Source: Rhodococcus sp. HM1 (GTDB lineage: Bacteria > Actinomycetota > Actinomycetes > Mycobacteriales > Mycobacteriaceae). From it: 37,072 nucleotides of DNA. The translations under genes and the position numbers were made by a program. Positions within the stretch are counted from its first letter, which is position 1, and each line of letters opens with the position of its first letter. Below, piece after piece: positions 6,727 through 17,565 of the stretch. The stretch is taken from the NCBI RefSeq assembly GCF_023218075.1, contig NZ_JALPTB010000065.1:1-37072 (forward strand), given 5' to 3'. A model generated the notes under the pieces. It was not told where the DNA came from, made no database searches, and saw only the letters and a program-made list of their open reading frames with translations.

Positions 6727-8292
6727 GTGGCTCGAGGAAGTACCGTCCGTCGCCGTCTGTCCTGCGCGCTGGCGCTGGCACTCGCACTGCCGGCCGGAGT
6801 CGCCGCGGCCGGCCCGCCCGCGCCGGACACGTCGGGGATCGTCCAGGAGGTCGGCGCGGTGGCAGCGACCGCGGCCACCCGCGCCGACTGCGGTCCGGAC
6901 TCCCGGCCGGAAACCGGCCTCCAGGGCGACGTGCCCGCCGCCGACCGCGACAACGGACGCAGCACGCAGGGTTATGCCTGCAACATCACCCGGATCGGTG
7001 GATTCCCCGGCGCGGGCGCCGGCATCGTGTCCGCGAGCTATGACCACTGCGCCTACCTGGGCAGCATCTTTCCCACCAGCCTCGCCGGTCCGGCGACCGG
7101 TGTGCAGGTTCTCGACGTGTCGGACCCGGCGAACCCGGTGCCCACCACCACCCTCACCGAACCGGCGATGCTCGCCGGCACCTGGGAGAGCCTCAAAGTC
7201 CATCCCGGCCGGAAGCTGCTGGTGGGCACCGGTGTTCCGCTGAACTTCGGGGGCGGGCTGATGTCGGTGTACGACATCTCCGACTGCGCGCATCCACGTT
7301 TGCTCAATCCGGGACCGGGCACCGACCTGCAGATGCCGCTGCCGATCACCGCGCACGAGGGCGGCTTCTCACCGGACGGACGGACCTACTGGTCCTCCGG
7401 CACCGAGGGGGTGCTCAGCGCCGTGGATCTGACCGACCCGACGACCCCGCGGGTGATCTGGCAGGGCTGGATCGGGCTGTCCGGCCACGGATTCGGCATC
7501 AGCCCCGACGACAACCGCCTGTACCTGTCGAACAACTTCGGTGGCCTCACCGTCCTCGACACCGCCGCCGTGCAGCGCCGGGACCCGAATCCGCAGGTGG
7601 TTCAACTGGCCAAGATGGCGTGGACGGACGGCTGGGCCACCCAGCACAGCATCCCGGTCACCTACGACGGCCACCCCTACCTGTTCACCGTCGACGAGGC
7701 CGGATCCGGCGGGGTCAAGCTCATCGACGTCGCCGACGACGCGAACCCGCGGATCGTGCACTCGATCAAGCTCGAGATCAACCTGCCGGAGCACATCGAC
7801 AGCCAGGTCGCATCCGGGATGGGCGGCTCGGCGTTCGCGTACGAATCGCACTACTGCGCGGCCGACCGTCCCGCGAACCCGACCGCGCTGGCGTGCGGCT
7901 GGATCTCGTCCGGCATCCGCGTGTTCGACGTCCGCGACCCGTTCGACGTGCACGAGATCGCGTACTACAACCCGCCGGCGATGACCGGCCGCAACCTCGA
8001 CCGCCCGAACTCGTCGCACGCGTGGGCGTCGCTGATCGGAGTCCCGGTGCTCAGCGCCCCCGCGGTGCTGCAGGCCGTGATCGGCGGGCAGTTCGACCTT
8101 TCCCAGGCGCAGTCGAGCCGCAGCGGCATGGTCGTCGGCGGCGACCTGTCCGCCGACTGGTGCCTGTCGCCACCGGAATGGCGCGGCAACGACCTGTGGG
8201 TCGGCTGCTCGGACAACGGGTTCCTGACGCTGCGTCTGAGCGAGGACGTCTACACCCCGCCCGCGAACCAGCAGTCCACGATCGGGTCGTGA
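6727..8292 (+). CDS. Secreted LVIVD-repeat (beta-propeller-like) protein
   Basis: A 521-residue exported protein. GTG 6727 was chosen because it opens a typical signal peptide (basic STVRRR, then a hydrophobic ALALALALPAGVAAA stretch and AxA cleavage site), with a purine-rich GGGGGGA upstream. The mature part has LVIVD-type repeat units: VLDVSDPANPVP, VYDISDCAHPRL, AVDLTDPTTPRV, LIDVADDANPRIV and RVFDVRDPFDVHEI. Each is a blade-like unit of about 40-50 residues, so a propeller fold outside the membrane is likely. There are several cysteines but no catalytic motif I can name. The stop codon overlaps the start of the DUF305 gene (GTGA), indicating translational coupling and a joint extracytoplasmic role. 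Homologues are usually called 'LVIVD repeat-containing' or hypothetical. Confidence 0.8.
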   Translation: MARGSTVRRRLSCALALALALPAGVAAAGPPAPDTSGIVQEVGAVAATAATRADCGPDSRPETGLQGDVPAADRDNGRSTQGYACNITRIGGFPGAGAGIVSASYDHCAYLGSIFPTSLAGPATGVQVLDVSDPANPVPTTTLTEPAMLAGTWESLKVHPGRKLLVGTGVPLNFGGGLMSVYDISDCAHPRLLNPGPGTDLQMPLPITAHEGGFSPDGRTYWSSGTEGVLSAVDLTDPTTPRVIWQGWIGLSGHGFGISPDDNRLYLSNNFGGLTVLDTAAVQRRDPNPQVVQLAKMAWTDGWATQHSIPVTYDGHPYLFTVDEAGSGGVKLIDVADDANPRIVHSIKLEINLPEHIDSQVASGMGGSAFAYESHYCAADRPANPTALACGWISSGIRVFDVRDPFDVHEIAYYNPPAMTGRNLDRPNSSHAWASLIGVPVLSAPAVLQAVIGGQFDLSQAQSSRSGMVVGGDLSADWCLSPPEWRGNDLWVGCSDNGFLTLRLSEDVYTPPANQQSTIGS

Positions 8293-8927
8293 ACGCAGCA
8301 ACCGCGCTGCGCGGACTCGCGGCGGTGTCGATGGCGGTGTTCCTGCTGGTGATCGGGGCGGCGCTGCGGCCGCTGGTGATCCCCGAAGCGCCCGCGCCGG
8401 CGGCCCCGGTGCTCGGACCCGTCGAGATCGGCTTCGTCCAGGACATGGCCGCCCACCACCAGCAGGGGCTGCAGATGACCGCGCGGCTGTCCCCGGACGT
8501 CGACCCGGCGGTGGCGACGCTGGCACGCAGGATCGAGCTGACCCAGCGCTACGAGCTCGGCATGCTGCTCGGCTGGCTGGAACTCGCCCAGGCCCCGCCC
8601 ACCAACCCGCATCCGATGCAGTGGCACGACGGCGACCACGCCCACGCAACCGCGGCCGGGCCGGCCGAGAGACCGATGCCGGGGATGGCGACGCTCGACG
8701 AACTCGACGCCCTGTCCGCGGCGCGCGGCCGGGACGCCGAGGTGCTGTTCCTGCAGTTGATGCAGCGTCACCACGCCGGGGCCGTGGCCATGGCCCGGGC
8801 CGCCGACGGCCGGCTCACCGGCGGCGCGGTCGCGCTGTTCGCGCGCGGCGCGATGCAGGAACAGAGCAAGGAGGCGGGGTTGATGACGCTCATGCTCGAG
8901 CAGCGGGCGGCCGCCCCACTGGGCTGA
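8289..8927 (+). CDS. DUF305 (ferritin-like, CopM-type) exported protein
   Basis: A 212-residue protein with an N-terminal membrane anchor or signal (residues about 8-30, AAVSMAVFLLVIGAALRPLVI). It has two DUF305 helical-hairpin motifs, DMAAHHQQGLQM near residue 55 and MQRHHAGAVAMA near residue 160. The His and Met residues in these motifs are the metal-binding positions of the family, which includes the periplasmic copper protein CopM. A His-rich linker (NPHPMQWHDGDHAHAT) lies between the halves. GTG 8289 overlaps the preceding stop by four bases, so it is translated together with the LVIVD-repeat protein. Metal binding is inferred from family and residues; the metal is not known. Confidence 0.85.
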   Translation: MNAATALRGLAAVSMAVFLLVIGAALRPLVIPEAPAPAAPVLGPVEIGFVQDMAAHHQQGLQMTARLSPDVDPAVATLARRIELTQRYELGMLLGWLELAQAPPTNPHPMQWHDGDHAHATAAGPAERPMPGMATLDELDALSAARGRDAEVLFLQLMQRHHAGAVAMARAADGRLTGGAVALFARGAMQEQSKEAGLMTLMLEQRAAAPLG

Positions 8928-9006
8928 CCGCAGCTGGAAAGCGACTCCCGGCGCGGCGGCACGCGGTGCCGCGGCCCGATCCTGACCACGTTACCGGCGG
9001 CCGGGT

Positions 9007-9036
9007 TTGCCGGTGTAGCGCCCGTGCGCGTAGCCT
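9007..9036 (+). promoter_or_regulatory. Candidate rpsA promoter
   Basis: TTGCCG at 9007-9012 and TAGCCT at 9031-9036 are 18 bases apart and fit the actinobacterial housekeeping pattern. They imply a leader of about 140 bases before the ATG at 9187, long enough for S1 autoregulation of its own message, although no structure is claimed. Confidence 0.45.
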
Positions 9037-9186
9037 TGACCACGCGAGTGTCCGCTGTTCGATCTTCACGGCTCGATCGGCGGGTATTCGTGGCGGAATC
9101 TCGTGTCGTTCACCACGGTGTGCGATCCGTCTGTCCGACCGAACATTGACCAACCGACTATCAACCCGTCCGGAGCAACTCAACAC

Positions 9187-10647
9187 ATGGCCTCCACCAC
9201 CGTCACCTCGCCGCAGGTAGCCGTCAACGACATCGGCTCTGCCGAGGATTTCCTCGCCGCCATCGACGCCACGATCAAGTACTTCAACGATGGCGACATC
9301 GTCGAAGGCACCATCGTCAAGGTCGACCGCGACGAGGTGCTGCTCGACATCGGCTACAAGACCGAAGGCGTTATCCCGTCCCGCGAGCTCTCCATCAAGC
9401 ACGATGTCGACCCCAACGAGGTCGTTTCGGTGGGCGATGAGGTCGAGGCCCTGGTCCTCACCAAGGAGGACAAGGAAGGCCGCCTGATCCTGTCCAAGAA
9501 GCGTGCGCAGTACGAGCGCGCCTGGGGCACGATCGAGGAGCTCAAGGAGAAGGACGAGGCCGTCAAGGGCACCGTCATCGAGGTCGTCAAGGGCGGCCTG
9601 ATCCTCGACATCGGCCTGCGCGGCTTCCTGCCCGCCTCGCTCGTCGAGATGCGTCGCGTCCGCGACCTCCAGCCGTACGTCGGCAAGGAGATCGAGGCCA
9701 AGATCATCGAGCTCGACAAGAACCGCAACAACGTCGTTCTGTCGCGCCGCGCATGGCTCGAGCAGACCCAGTCCGAGGTCCGCAGCGAGTTCCTGCACCA
9801 GCTCCAGAAGGGCCAGGTCCGCAAGGGCTTCGTGTCCTCCATCGTCAACTTCGGCGCGTTCGTCGATCTCGGAGGTGTCGACGGCCTCGTGCACGTCTCC
9901 GAGCTGTCCTGGAAGCACATCGACCACCCGTCCGAGGTCGTCGAGGTCGGCAACGAGGTCACCGTCGAGGTTCTCGACGTCGACCTGGACCGCGAGCGCG
10001 TCTCCCTGTCGCTCAAGGCCACCCAGGAAGACCCGTGGCGTCAGTTCGCCCGCACCCACGCGATCGGCCAGATCGTTCCGGGCAAGGTCACCAAGCTCGT
10101 TCCGTTCGGCGCGTTCGTCCGCGTCGAGGAGGGCATCGAGGGTCTGGTCCACATCTCCGAGCTGGCCGAGCGCCACGTGGAGGTCCCGGACCAGGTCGTG
10201 TCCGTCGGCGACGACGCGATGGTCAAGGTCATCGACATCGACCTGGAGCGTCGCCGCATCTCGCTGTCGCTGAAGCAGGCCAACGAGGACTACACCGCCG
10301 AGTTCGATCCGTCGAAGTACGGCATGGCCGACAGCTACGACGAGCAGGGCAACTACATCTTCCCCGAGGGCTTCGATCCCGAGACCAACGAATGGCTCGA
10401 GGGCTTCGAGAAGCAGCGTGAGGAGTGGGAGTCCCGCTACGCGGAGGCCGAGCGTCGTCACAAGATGCACACCGCGCAGATCGAGAAGATGGCTGCCGAC
10501 GAGGCCGCCGAGGCCGAGGCCGGCGTCTCCGGCACCAACTACTCGTCCGAGTCCGGCGCCGAGAGCGCGTCGGAGCCGGCCGGTGGTTCGCTGGCGAGCG
10601 ACGCGCAGCTCGCTGCGCTTCGCGAGAAGCTGTCGGGCAACGCCTGA
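9187..10647 (+). CDS. rpsA: 30S ribosomal protein S1
   Basis: A 486-residue ribosomal protein S1 with four S1 RNA-binding domains at about residues 36-105, 123-188, 209-277 and 294-363, then an acidic, Glu/Ala-rich tail ending LAALREKLSGNA. It brings mRNA to the 30S subunit. The third and fourth domains show the classic GxVxxxxxFGAFV...GLVHISEL pattern; the first two are degenerate, as usual. Four domains with a long C-terminal extension is the actinobacterial form. The start MASTTVTSPQ at 9187 matches mycobacterial S1; the extra 28 upstream codons are not conserved in character. A purine block GGAG stands 11 bases before the start. A strong hairpin follows the stop. In mycobacteria coaE follows directly; here two other genes intervene. 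Confidence 0.98.
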   Translation: MASTTVTSPQVAVNDIGSAEDFLAAIDATIKYFNDGDIVEGTIVKVDRDEVLLDIGYKTEGVIPSRELSIKHDVDPNEVVSVGDEVEALVLTKEDKEGRLILSKKRAQYERAWGTIEELKEKDEAVKGTVIEVVKGGLILDIGLRGFLPASLVEMRRVRDLQPYVGKEIEAKIIELDKNRNNVVLSRRAWLEQTQSEVRSEFLHQLQKGQVRKGFVSSIVNFGAFVDLGGVDGLVHVSELSWKHIDHPSEVVEVGNEVTVEVLDVDLDRERVSLSLKATQEDPWRQFARTHAIGQIVPGKVTKLVPFGAFVRVEEGIEGLVHISELAERHVEVPDQVVSVGDDAMVKVIDIDLERRRISLSLKQANEDYTAEFDPSKYGMADSYDEQGNYIFPEGFDPETNEWLEGFEKQREEWESRYAEAERRHKMHTAQIEKMAADEAAEAEAGVSGTNYSSESGAESASEPAGGSLASDAQLAALREKLSGNA

Positions 10648-10663
10648 CATCCGGTTCGTCGAA

Positions 10664-10693
10664 CGGCCCCGCACCGATTTCGGTGCGGGGCCG
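10664..10693 (+). terminator. rpsA transcription terminator
   Basis: Perfect 13-bp stem CGGCCCCGCACCG / CGGTGCGGGGCCG with an ATTT loop, 16 bases after the rpsA stop. There is no T-run, as is common in high-GC actinobacteria. Confidence 0.8.
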
Positions 10694-10745
10694 TCCGCGT
10701 TCCCGGGGTGTGTGTTCCGGCGATTGCCCGGGCGCAGCCGGAAAA

Positions 10746-10790
10746 CGCCGCGGCCCGCAGCTTCTCGTACGAGGGCTGCGGGCCGCGGCG
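10746..10790 (-). terminator. Strong hairpin terminator for the small minus-strand gene
   Basis: A perfect 16-bp stem (CGCCGCGGCCCGCAGC and its complement) encloses a 13-base loop that contains the self-complementary CTCGTACGAG. On the minus strand it is followed by TTTTCC, so it ends transcription of the 10812-11024 gene. Together with the rpsA hairpin it makes a back-to-back terminator pair between convergent genes. Confidence 0.75.
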
Positions 10791-10811
10791 TCGTGTGTGC
10801 GGAGGCCGACT

Positions 10812-11024
10812 TCAGTTGACGGCGGGGGTGGCCCACTGGGTGGGCAGCGCCGCGGCGCGTTTGCGCATCGCGGCCTGACTGTGCCGGGCGTTCGTCAGCA
10901 GCATGGTGAACCAGTTGCGACGGTGCGCGGCGAGAGCAGCGGCCACCTCGGGGATGAGGATGCAGTGCACGCCGTTCTCCATGCCGAGGCGATGCCGACC
11001 GGGCAGCGGTTGAGACGATTGCAT
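10812..11024 (-). CDS. Small hypothetical protein
   Basis: A 70-residue ORF starting ATG 11024 with AAGG about nine bases upstream (a second ATG 14 codons later opens MENGVHCILIPEV). It is followed 21 bases downstream by a strong terminator hairpin with a T-run in the matching orientation, which argues for a real transcript. The protein is basic and Ala-rich in the second half (AAMRKRAAALPTQW), with one cysteine and no signal peptide or membrane helix. I recognise no family. It lies between rpsA and the divergent luciferase-like monooxygenase. Moderate confidence that it is coding. Confidence 0.55.
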   Translation of the reverse strand: MQSSQPLPGRHRLGMENGVHCILIPEVAAALAAHRRNWFTMLLTNARHSQAAMRKRAAALPTQWATPAVN

Positions 11025-11255
11025 AGCCTGCCTTCTCGGGGGTCGGGGATCCGTGGTCGGACGGTTCGCAACGACGATAACCGACGCATCGACCGGAGCC
11101 CGGCATTCCGCCGCAGGTCGGAGGGCGTGTTTCGCTCAGGCACCGAGTTGCGACCTCGCTGTGATCGCGTTGTGATCGCAGTGTGATTCGCCGGTAGGGC
11201 GACCCGGGGACGGCGTGCTCGGCCGCGCCGGGGAATACCTGCGAGGCGCCACCCC

Positions 11256-11279
11256 GTTCAAGTAGTTGACTGTTCAAAT
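11256..11279. promoter_or_regulatory. Candidate operator upstream of the luciferase-like monooxygenase
   Basis: TCAAGTAGTTGA at 11258-11269 is an inverted repeat (TCAA/TTGA). GTTCAAGTA at 11256-11264 is repeated as GTTCAAATA at 11272-11280. AT-rich symmetry in a GC-rich region, 20-45 bases before the gene, suggests a regulator site. No dedicated regulator gene is adjacent. Confidence 0.35.
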
Positions 11280-11298
11280 ACATGACGGAGGTACGGCA

Positions 11299-12444
11299 GT
11301 GCAGTTCGGCATCTTCACCATCGGCGACGTGACCCGCGATCCCATCACGGGCCGCACGCCGACCGAACACGAACGCATCACCGCGATGACGAAGATCGCC
11401 CTCGCTGCCGAGGAGGTCGGACTCGACGTCTTCGCGACCGGCGAGCACCACAACCCGCCGTTCGTGCCGTCCTCACCGACCACGATGCTCGGCTGGATCG
11501 CCGCGAAGACCACGAGGCTGAAACTGTCCACCGCGACGACCCTCATCACCACGAACGACCCGGTCAAGATCGCCGAGGACTTCGCGATGCTGCAGCACCT
11601 GGCCGACGGCCGCGTCGACCTGATGCTGGGCCGCGGCAACACCGGCCCGGTCTATCCCTGGTTCGGCAAGGACATCCGGCAGGGCATTCCGCTCGCGATC
11701 GAGAACTACCATCTGCTGCGCCGGCTCTGGCGCGAACGCATCGTCGACTGGGAAGGACAGTTCCGCACCCCGCTGCGCGGGTACACCTCCACCCCGGCCC
11801 CGCTCGACGACACCCCGCCGTTCGTGTGGCACGGCTCGATCCGCTCCCCGGAAATCGCCGAGCAGGCCGCGTTCTACGGCGACGGCTTCTTCCACAACAA
11901 CATCTTCTGGAACCGGGAACACATCCAGCAGATGATCACCCTGTACCGCACCCGATTCGAGCAGTACGGCCACGGCGCGTCCGATCAGGCCATCGTCGGC
12001 CTCGGCGGCCAGGTGTTCATGGACACCACCGAGAAGGAGGCCTTCCGCCGATTCCGGCCGTACTTCGACAACGCGCCCGTCTACGGGCACGGACCGTCGC
12101 TCGAGGACTTCTCCGCGACGACCCCGCTGACCGTCGGCACCCCGGAACAGGTCATCGAACGCACCCTCGGTTTCGCCGACTACGCGGGCGACTACCAGCG
12201 CCAGTTGTTCCTGATGGACCACGCGGGCCTGCCGCTCGACGTCGTCCTCGAACAGATCGAGATCCTCGGCCGGGAGGTCGTGCCGGTGCTACGCACCGAA
12301 TTCGAGCGCCGACGGCCCGCGCACGTGCCCTCCGATCCGCCCACGCACCGCTCGCTGGTGGCGCAGGGCCCGGACTCGCCGCATCGCAGCGTGGCCCCGG
12401 CCCGGCTCGACCCGACGGTCTCCGGCGAGGCGGGTGGCCGATGA
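11299..12444 (+). CDS. LLM-class (luciferase-like) flavin-dependent monooxygenase
   Basis: A 381-residue bacterial-luciferase-like oxidoreductase with a TIM-barrel fold using reduced FMN or F420. Visible features are an N-terminal MQFGIFTIGD, the EEVGLDVFATGEHH segment with paired His, TTLITTNDPVKIAEDFAMLQHLADGRVDLMLGRG (a core barrel motif), and GDGFFHNN. It resembles the FMN-dependent 'CE1758' subgroup of corynebacteria and rhodococci; the partner FMN reductase of that subgroup is not nearby. GTG 11299 was chosen for its GGAGG site seven bases upstream and because QFGIF is the normal first strand. The last 40 residues (after about 340) are low-complexity and probably disordered. It sits between rpsA and coaE, an insertion relative to the mycobacterial order. 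The substrate is unknown. Confidence 0.88.
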   Translation: MQFGIFTIGDVTRDPITGRTPTEHERITAMTKIALAAEEVGLDVFATGEHHNPPFVPSSPTTMLGWIAAKTTRLKLSTATTLITTNDPVKIAEDFAMLQHLADGRVDLMLGRGNTGPVYPWFGKDIRQGIPLAIENYHLLRRLWRERIVDWEGQFRTPLRGYTSTPAPLDDTPPFVWHGSIRSPEIAEQAAFYGDGFFHNNIFWNREHIQQMITLYRTRFEQYGHGASDQAIVGLGGQVFMDTTEKEAFRRFRPYFDNAPVYGHGPSLEDFSATTPLTVGTPEQVIERTLGFADYAGDYQRQLFLMDHAGLPLDVVLEQIEILGREVVPVLRTEFERRRPAHVPSDPPTHRSLVAQGPDSPHRSVAPARLDPTVSGEAGGR

Positions 12445-12530
12445 ACCGGGACCCAGCGTCTCGGCGGTGACGCCGTAACTTTCGCCCGGTCGAATTTCCG
12501 GGACCACCACGATGATGCGAGACTGTCGGC

Positions 12531-13748
12531 GTGCTGAGATTGGGCTTGACCGGTGGAATCGGTGCCGGCAAATCGACCGTGTCGAAGGAACTCGTCGCGC
12601 TGGGGGCGGTGCTCGTCGACGCCGACGCCATCGCCCGGGAGATCGTCGCACCCGGAACCGACGGGCTCGCCGAACTCGTCGACGCCTTCGGTGACGACAT
12701 CCTCCTGCCCGACGGATCGCTCGACCGTCCGGCCCTGGCGGCCAAGGCCTTCGCCAGCGACGAGGCGCGCGCGGTCCTCAACGCCATCACCCACCCGCGG
12801 GTGGGGCAGCGCACCGCCGAACTCGTCGCCGCGGCTCCCGCGGACGGAATTGTGGTGCAAGACATTCCGCTTCTGGTCGAGGGCGACATGGCGGCGATGT
12901 TCAACCTCGTCGTCATCGTGCACACCGACGAGGACGAGCGGATCCGCCGGCTCGTCGAACTGCGCGGCATGCCGGAGGCGGACGCCCGGGCCCGCATCGC
13001 GGCGCAGGCCAGTGACGACGAGCGCCGTGCCGTTGCGGACGTGTGGCTCGACAACAACGGCGACCCGGCCACGCTGATCAAGGCCGTCCGGGCGCTGTGG
13101 ACCGAACGGCTGGTCCCGTTCGAGCGGAATCTGCGCACCCGCACCCCGGTGCGGGTCGGCCCGGAGCTGACCGCGTCCCGCGAGGACTGGCCGCAGCAGG
13201 CCCAGCGCCTGATCGCGCGGTTGGCCCTCGTCGCCTCGGGTACCGCCGTACGCATCGACCACATCGGTTCGACCGCGGTCCCCGGCCTCGACGCGGTCGA
13301 CGTGCTCGACCTGCAGATCACCGTGCCCGATCTCGCCGCCGCGGACCGCCTGGCCGAACCGCTCGCCGCGGCCGGGTTCCCGCGCATCGCCCAGGTCGAA
13401 CAGGAAGACCCGAAGCCGGCCTACGGTGCCGGCGGCGAGACCGATCCTGCGGTGTGGGCGATGCGCCTGCACGGCGGCGCCGACCCCGGCCGGCCCGTGC
13501 ACGTCCACGTGCGGGTCGACGGGTGGCCCGGCCAGCAGTTCGCGCTGCTCCTGCGGGACTGGCTGCGCGCCGATCCGGAGGTCGCCGCCGAGTATGCGGA
13601 CGTCAAGCGTGCCGCCGCGCAGGCCGCTGCCGGGCAGTCCGATCCGGTCGCGGCGGAAGCGGCGTACGACGAGGCGAAGGCACCCTGGTTCGATCGCGCC
13701 TACCACCGGGCGTGGGAGTGGGCCGAGGCCACCGGCTGGACCGCGTAG
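12531..13748 (+). CDS. coaE: Dephospho-CoA kinase fused to GrpB/UPF0157 domain
   Basis: A 405-residue two-domain protein. Residues 1-200 are dephospho-CoA kinase, which phosphorylates the ribose 3'-OH in the last step of coenzyme A synthesis. The P-loop GGIGAGKS is at residues 8-15, DADAIAREIV follows, and a lid region lies near VQDIPLLVE. Residues about 205-400 are a GrpB/UPF0157 domain, a nucleotidyltransferase-like fold, marked by DHIGSTAVPGLDAVDVLDLQI and HVHVRV. This fusion is the normal mycobacterial and rhodococcal form, where the second domain has been linked to CoaE folding. GTG 12531 gives MLRLGLTGG, the conserved family start; there is no clear Shine-Dalgarno, so it may be leaderless. 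It converges with the DUF402 gene 21 bases downstream. Confidence 0.97.
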   Translation: MLRLGLTGGIGAGKSTVSKELVALGAVLVDADAIAREIVAPGTDGLAELVDAFGDDILLPDGSLDRPALAAKAFASDEARAVLNAITHPRVGQRTAELVAAAPADGIVVQDIPLLVEGDMAAMFNLVVIVHTDEDERIRRLVELRGMPEADARARIAAQASDDERRAVADVWLDNNGDPATLIKAVRALWTERLVPFERNLRTRTPVRVGPELTASREDWPQQAQRLIARLALVASGTAVRIDHIGSTAVPGLDAVDVLDLQITVPDLAAADRLAEPLAAAGFPRIAQVEQEDPKPAYGAGGETDPAVWAMRLHGGADPGRPVHVHVRVDGWPGQQFALLLRDWLRADPEVAAEYADVKRAAAQAAAGQSDPVAAEAAYDEAKAPWFDRAYHRAWEWAEATGWTA

Positions 13749-13769
13749 GACCCGGGGCGGCAGTCGGGG

Positions 13770-14282
13770 TCACCGCCAGGTGAGCGGCATCCCGCGCGAG
13801 GCGAGCCAGGCGTCGAGGTCGTAGCCGTGCGCGGCGATGCCGTCCACCGCGGCGAGCGCGATGTGCACGGCGCGCTCGGCGTCCTCGGGCTCGAGCAGGC
13901 CCGCCGCGACCCCGGCGAACAACTCGTCGACGTCCTCGACGGTGGTGCCCCGGCCCGTCCGCACCACCAGGTCCAGATAGTGATCGCGGGAATGCCACAC
14001 CGATCCCTCGGCCCAGAAATCGCCCACGTCGATGTACCGGTCCTGGTCGCGTTCGGACCCGGGGCGGAAGTGGAAGATCGACACGCGCAGCCCCGGCTCG
14101 GGCAGCAGCCACGATTCGAGATAGCCGAACTCCGGATGATCCGCCGGCCGTGCCATGTACAGGCCCCACGGTTCGACCCGATACTCGTCGACCGGACGCA
14201 CGAAACCCTTCGGGTCGGTGTTGGTGCGGGCGTCGACATCGAACGTCTCGGTCTTCACGTGGTGCAGCTTCGCGGCGGACAT
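13770..14282 (-). CDS. DUF402 protein (Rv1632c-like)
   Basis: A 170-residue DUF402 protein. The family fold is a beta-barrel related to FomD, and characterised members are nucleotide or RNA diphosphatases, though many are untested. Characteristic parts are [11 protein letters not shown], the [12 protein letters not shown] strand pair, and the [10 protein letters not shown]...[10 protein letters not shown] metal-site region. ATG 14282 ([21 protein letters not shown]) was chosen over the longer frame to 14684, which would run into uvrB. The gene lies between coaE (convergent) and uvrB (divergent, 82-base gap), matching the Rv1631-Rv1632c-Rv1633 order of M. tuberculosis. The function here is unproven. 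Confidence 0.88.
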   Translation of the reverse strand: MSAAKLHHVKTETFDVDARTNTDPKGFVRPVDEYRVEPWGLYMARPADHPEFGYLESWLLPEPGLRVSIFHFRPGSERDQDRYIDVGDFWAEGSVWHSRDHYLDLVVRTGRGTTVEDVDELFAGVAAGLLEPEDAERAVHIALAAVDGIAAHGYDLDAWLASRGMPLTWR

Positions 14283-14364
14283 GGGGAGAACGCTACCGCC
14301 CGTGCTCCGGATGTCCGGGTATCGAAACCCGACGGTGTCGGTGGCACCGCCTACCCTGGTCTGC

Positions 14365-16518
<2,154 letters not shown>

Positions 16519-16529
16519 CGTTACCGCTC

Positions 16530-17402
16530 ATGGATTCCCACGCCGCCGGCCGCGCCGCCCGCTCCCTCGAACTGCTGCACTCGTTCGTCTACTTCGCACC
16601 CGAGGTCGACGAGGCGCTCGGCGCCGTCGGACTCGCGTCCGGACGCGTCCGCTACTTCGCGTCCCGGTCCGCGGCGCTCGGCGCGGTCGGCGCCGGGGTC
16701 GTCACCGCCGTCTTCTACAACTTCAGTCCCCGGCTGGTGGCGTCCGTGATCCCGGCGGCCTGGCAGGACGCCGCCCCTCGGGACGTCGCGGCCGCCCGGG
16801 TCGCCGGTGTCGATGCCGCGCTGCGCCGACTGCTCGGCGCCGACGTGATCGCGTCGGCGGAGATGGCGGAGGCCGCGGAACTCGCCGCAACCGCGGCCCG
16901 GGCGATCCCCGGACCGGACGGTCGGCCGCTGTACGCCGCGCACGCGGACCTGCCGTGGCCCGACGCCCCGCACCTGGTGCTGTGGCACGCCCTCACCCTG
17001 CTGCGCGAGTACCGCGGCGACGGCCACGTGGCGGCCCTGCAGACCGCGGGGCTCAACGGCCTCGAGGCGCTGATCACCCACACCGCCAGCGGGATCGGGT
17101 TCAGTGAGGAGTACGCGCGTCGCCGCCGCGGCTGGACCGAGGACGAATGGGCGGGTACCGCATCCGAACTGCGCGCACGGGGACTTCTCGACCGGCGCGG
17201 TGAGCTGACCGGGGACGGCTTCGAGGTTCGCGAGCTCGTCGAAGACCTGACCGACGACCTCGCGGCGGCACCGTGGGCGGCGCTCGGCGAATCGGATGTC
17301 GAGCGGCTCCTCGACCTGGCGCTGCCGTGGCGCGACACGATCACCGACTCGGGGCTCTTCCCCGCCACGCTGTTCGGTCCACGTTACGGTGACGCGCGGT
17401 AA
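16530..17402 (+). CDS. SCO6745-family protein (helical, unknown function)
   Basis: A 290-residue cytoplasmic protein of the actinobacterial SCO6745 family. The N-terminal half is helical (ARSLELLHSFVYFAPEVDEALGAVGL, a hallmark start). PDAPHLVLWHALTLLREYRGDGHVAAL lies in the middle. The C-terminal region looks like a winged helix (ELRARGLLDRRGELTGDGFEVRELVEDLTDDLA). Some members are annotated as MarR-like, but no DNA target is known. The start is ATG 16530, 11 bases after the uvrB stop, so co-transcription with uvrB is likely. HAL and HGEF-type motifs reminiscent of DinB-like folds are not clear. Family recognition is fairly confident; the function is not known. Confidence 0.8.
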   Translation: MDSHAAGRAARSLELLHSFVYFAPEVDEALGAVGLASGRVRYFASRSAALGAVGAGVVTAVFYNFSPRLVASVIPAAWQDAAPRDVAAARVAGVDAALRRLLGADVIASAEMAEAAELAATAARAIPGPDGRPLYAAHADLPWPDAPHLVLWHALTLLREYRGDGHVAALQTAGLNGLEALITHTASGIGFSEEYARRRRGWTEDEWAGTASELRARGLLDRRGELTGDGFEVRELVEDLTDDLAAAPWAALGESDVERLLDLALPWRDTITDSGLFPATLFGPRYGDAR

Positions 17403-17565
17403 CATCAACCGCTGTGAGTGGTTCCCGGCGCAGACCGCGGCAGGTGTGGCATCTGCCCCAAACACACCATCCGTACCGATCGGCCGGTTACTGTCGACGC
17501 AGTCGGGGGACTCTTATCAAGATCACCTCGACCGGAACCGATTACCCGTATCGATGGAGGATTGA

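Noticed and set aside
8890..11451. 853-codon minus-strand open frame across rpsA
   Set aside because: It is the antisense of rpsA with Asp/Leu/Val-rich mirror composition and no recognised domain; rpsA is certain.
17480..17525. DosR box upstream of the universal stress gene
   Set aside because: Only a GGGACT-like half matches; the palindromic second half is missing.
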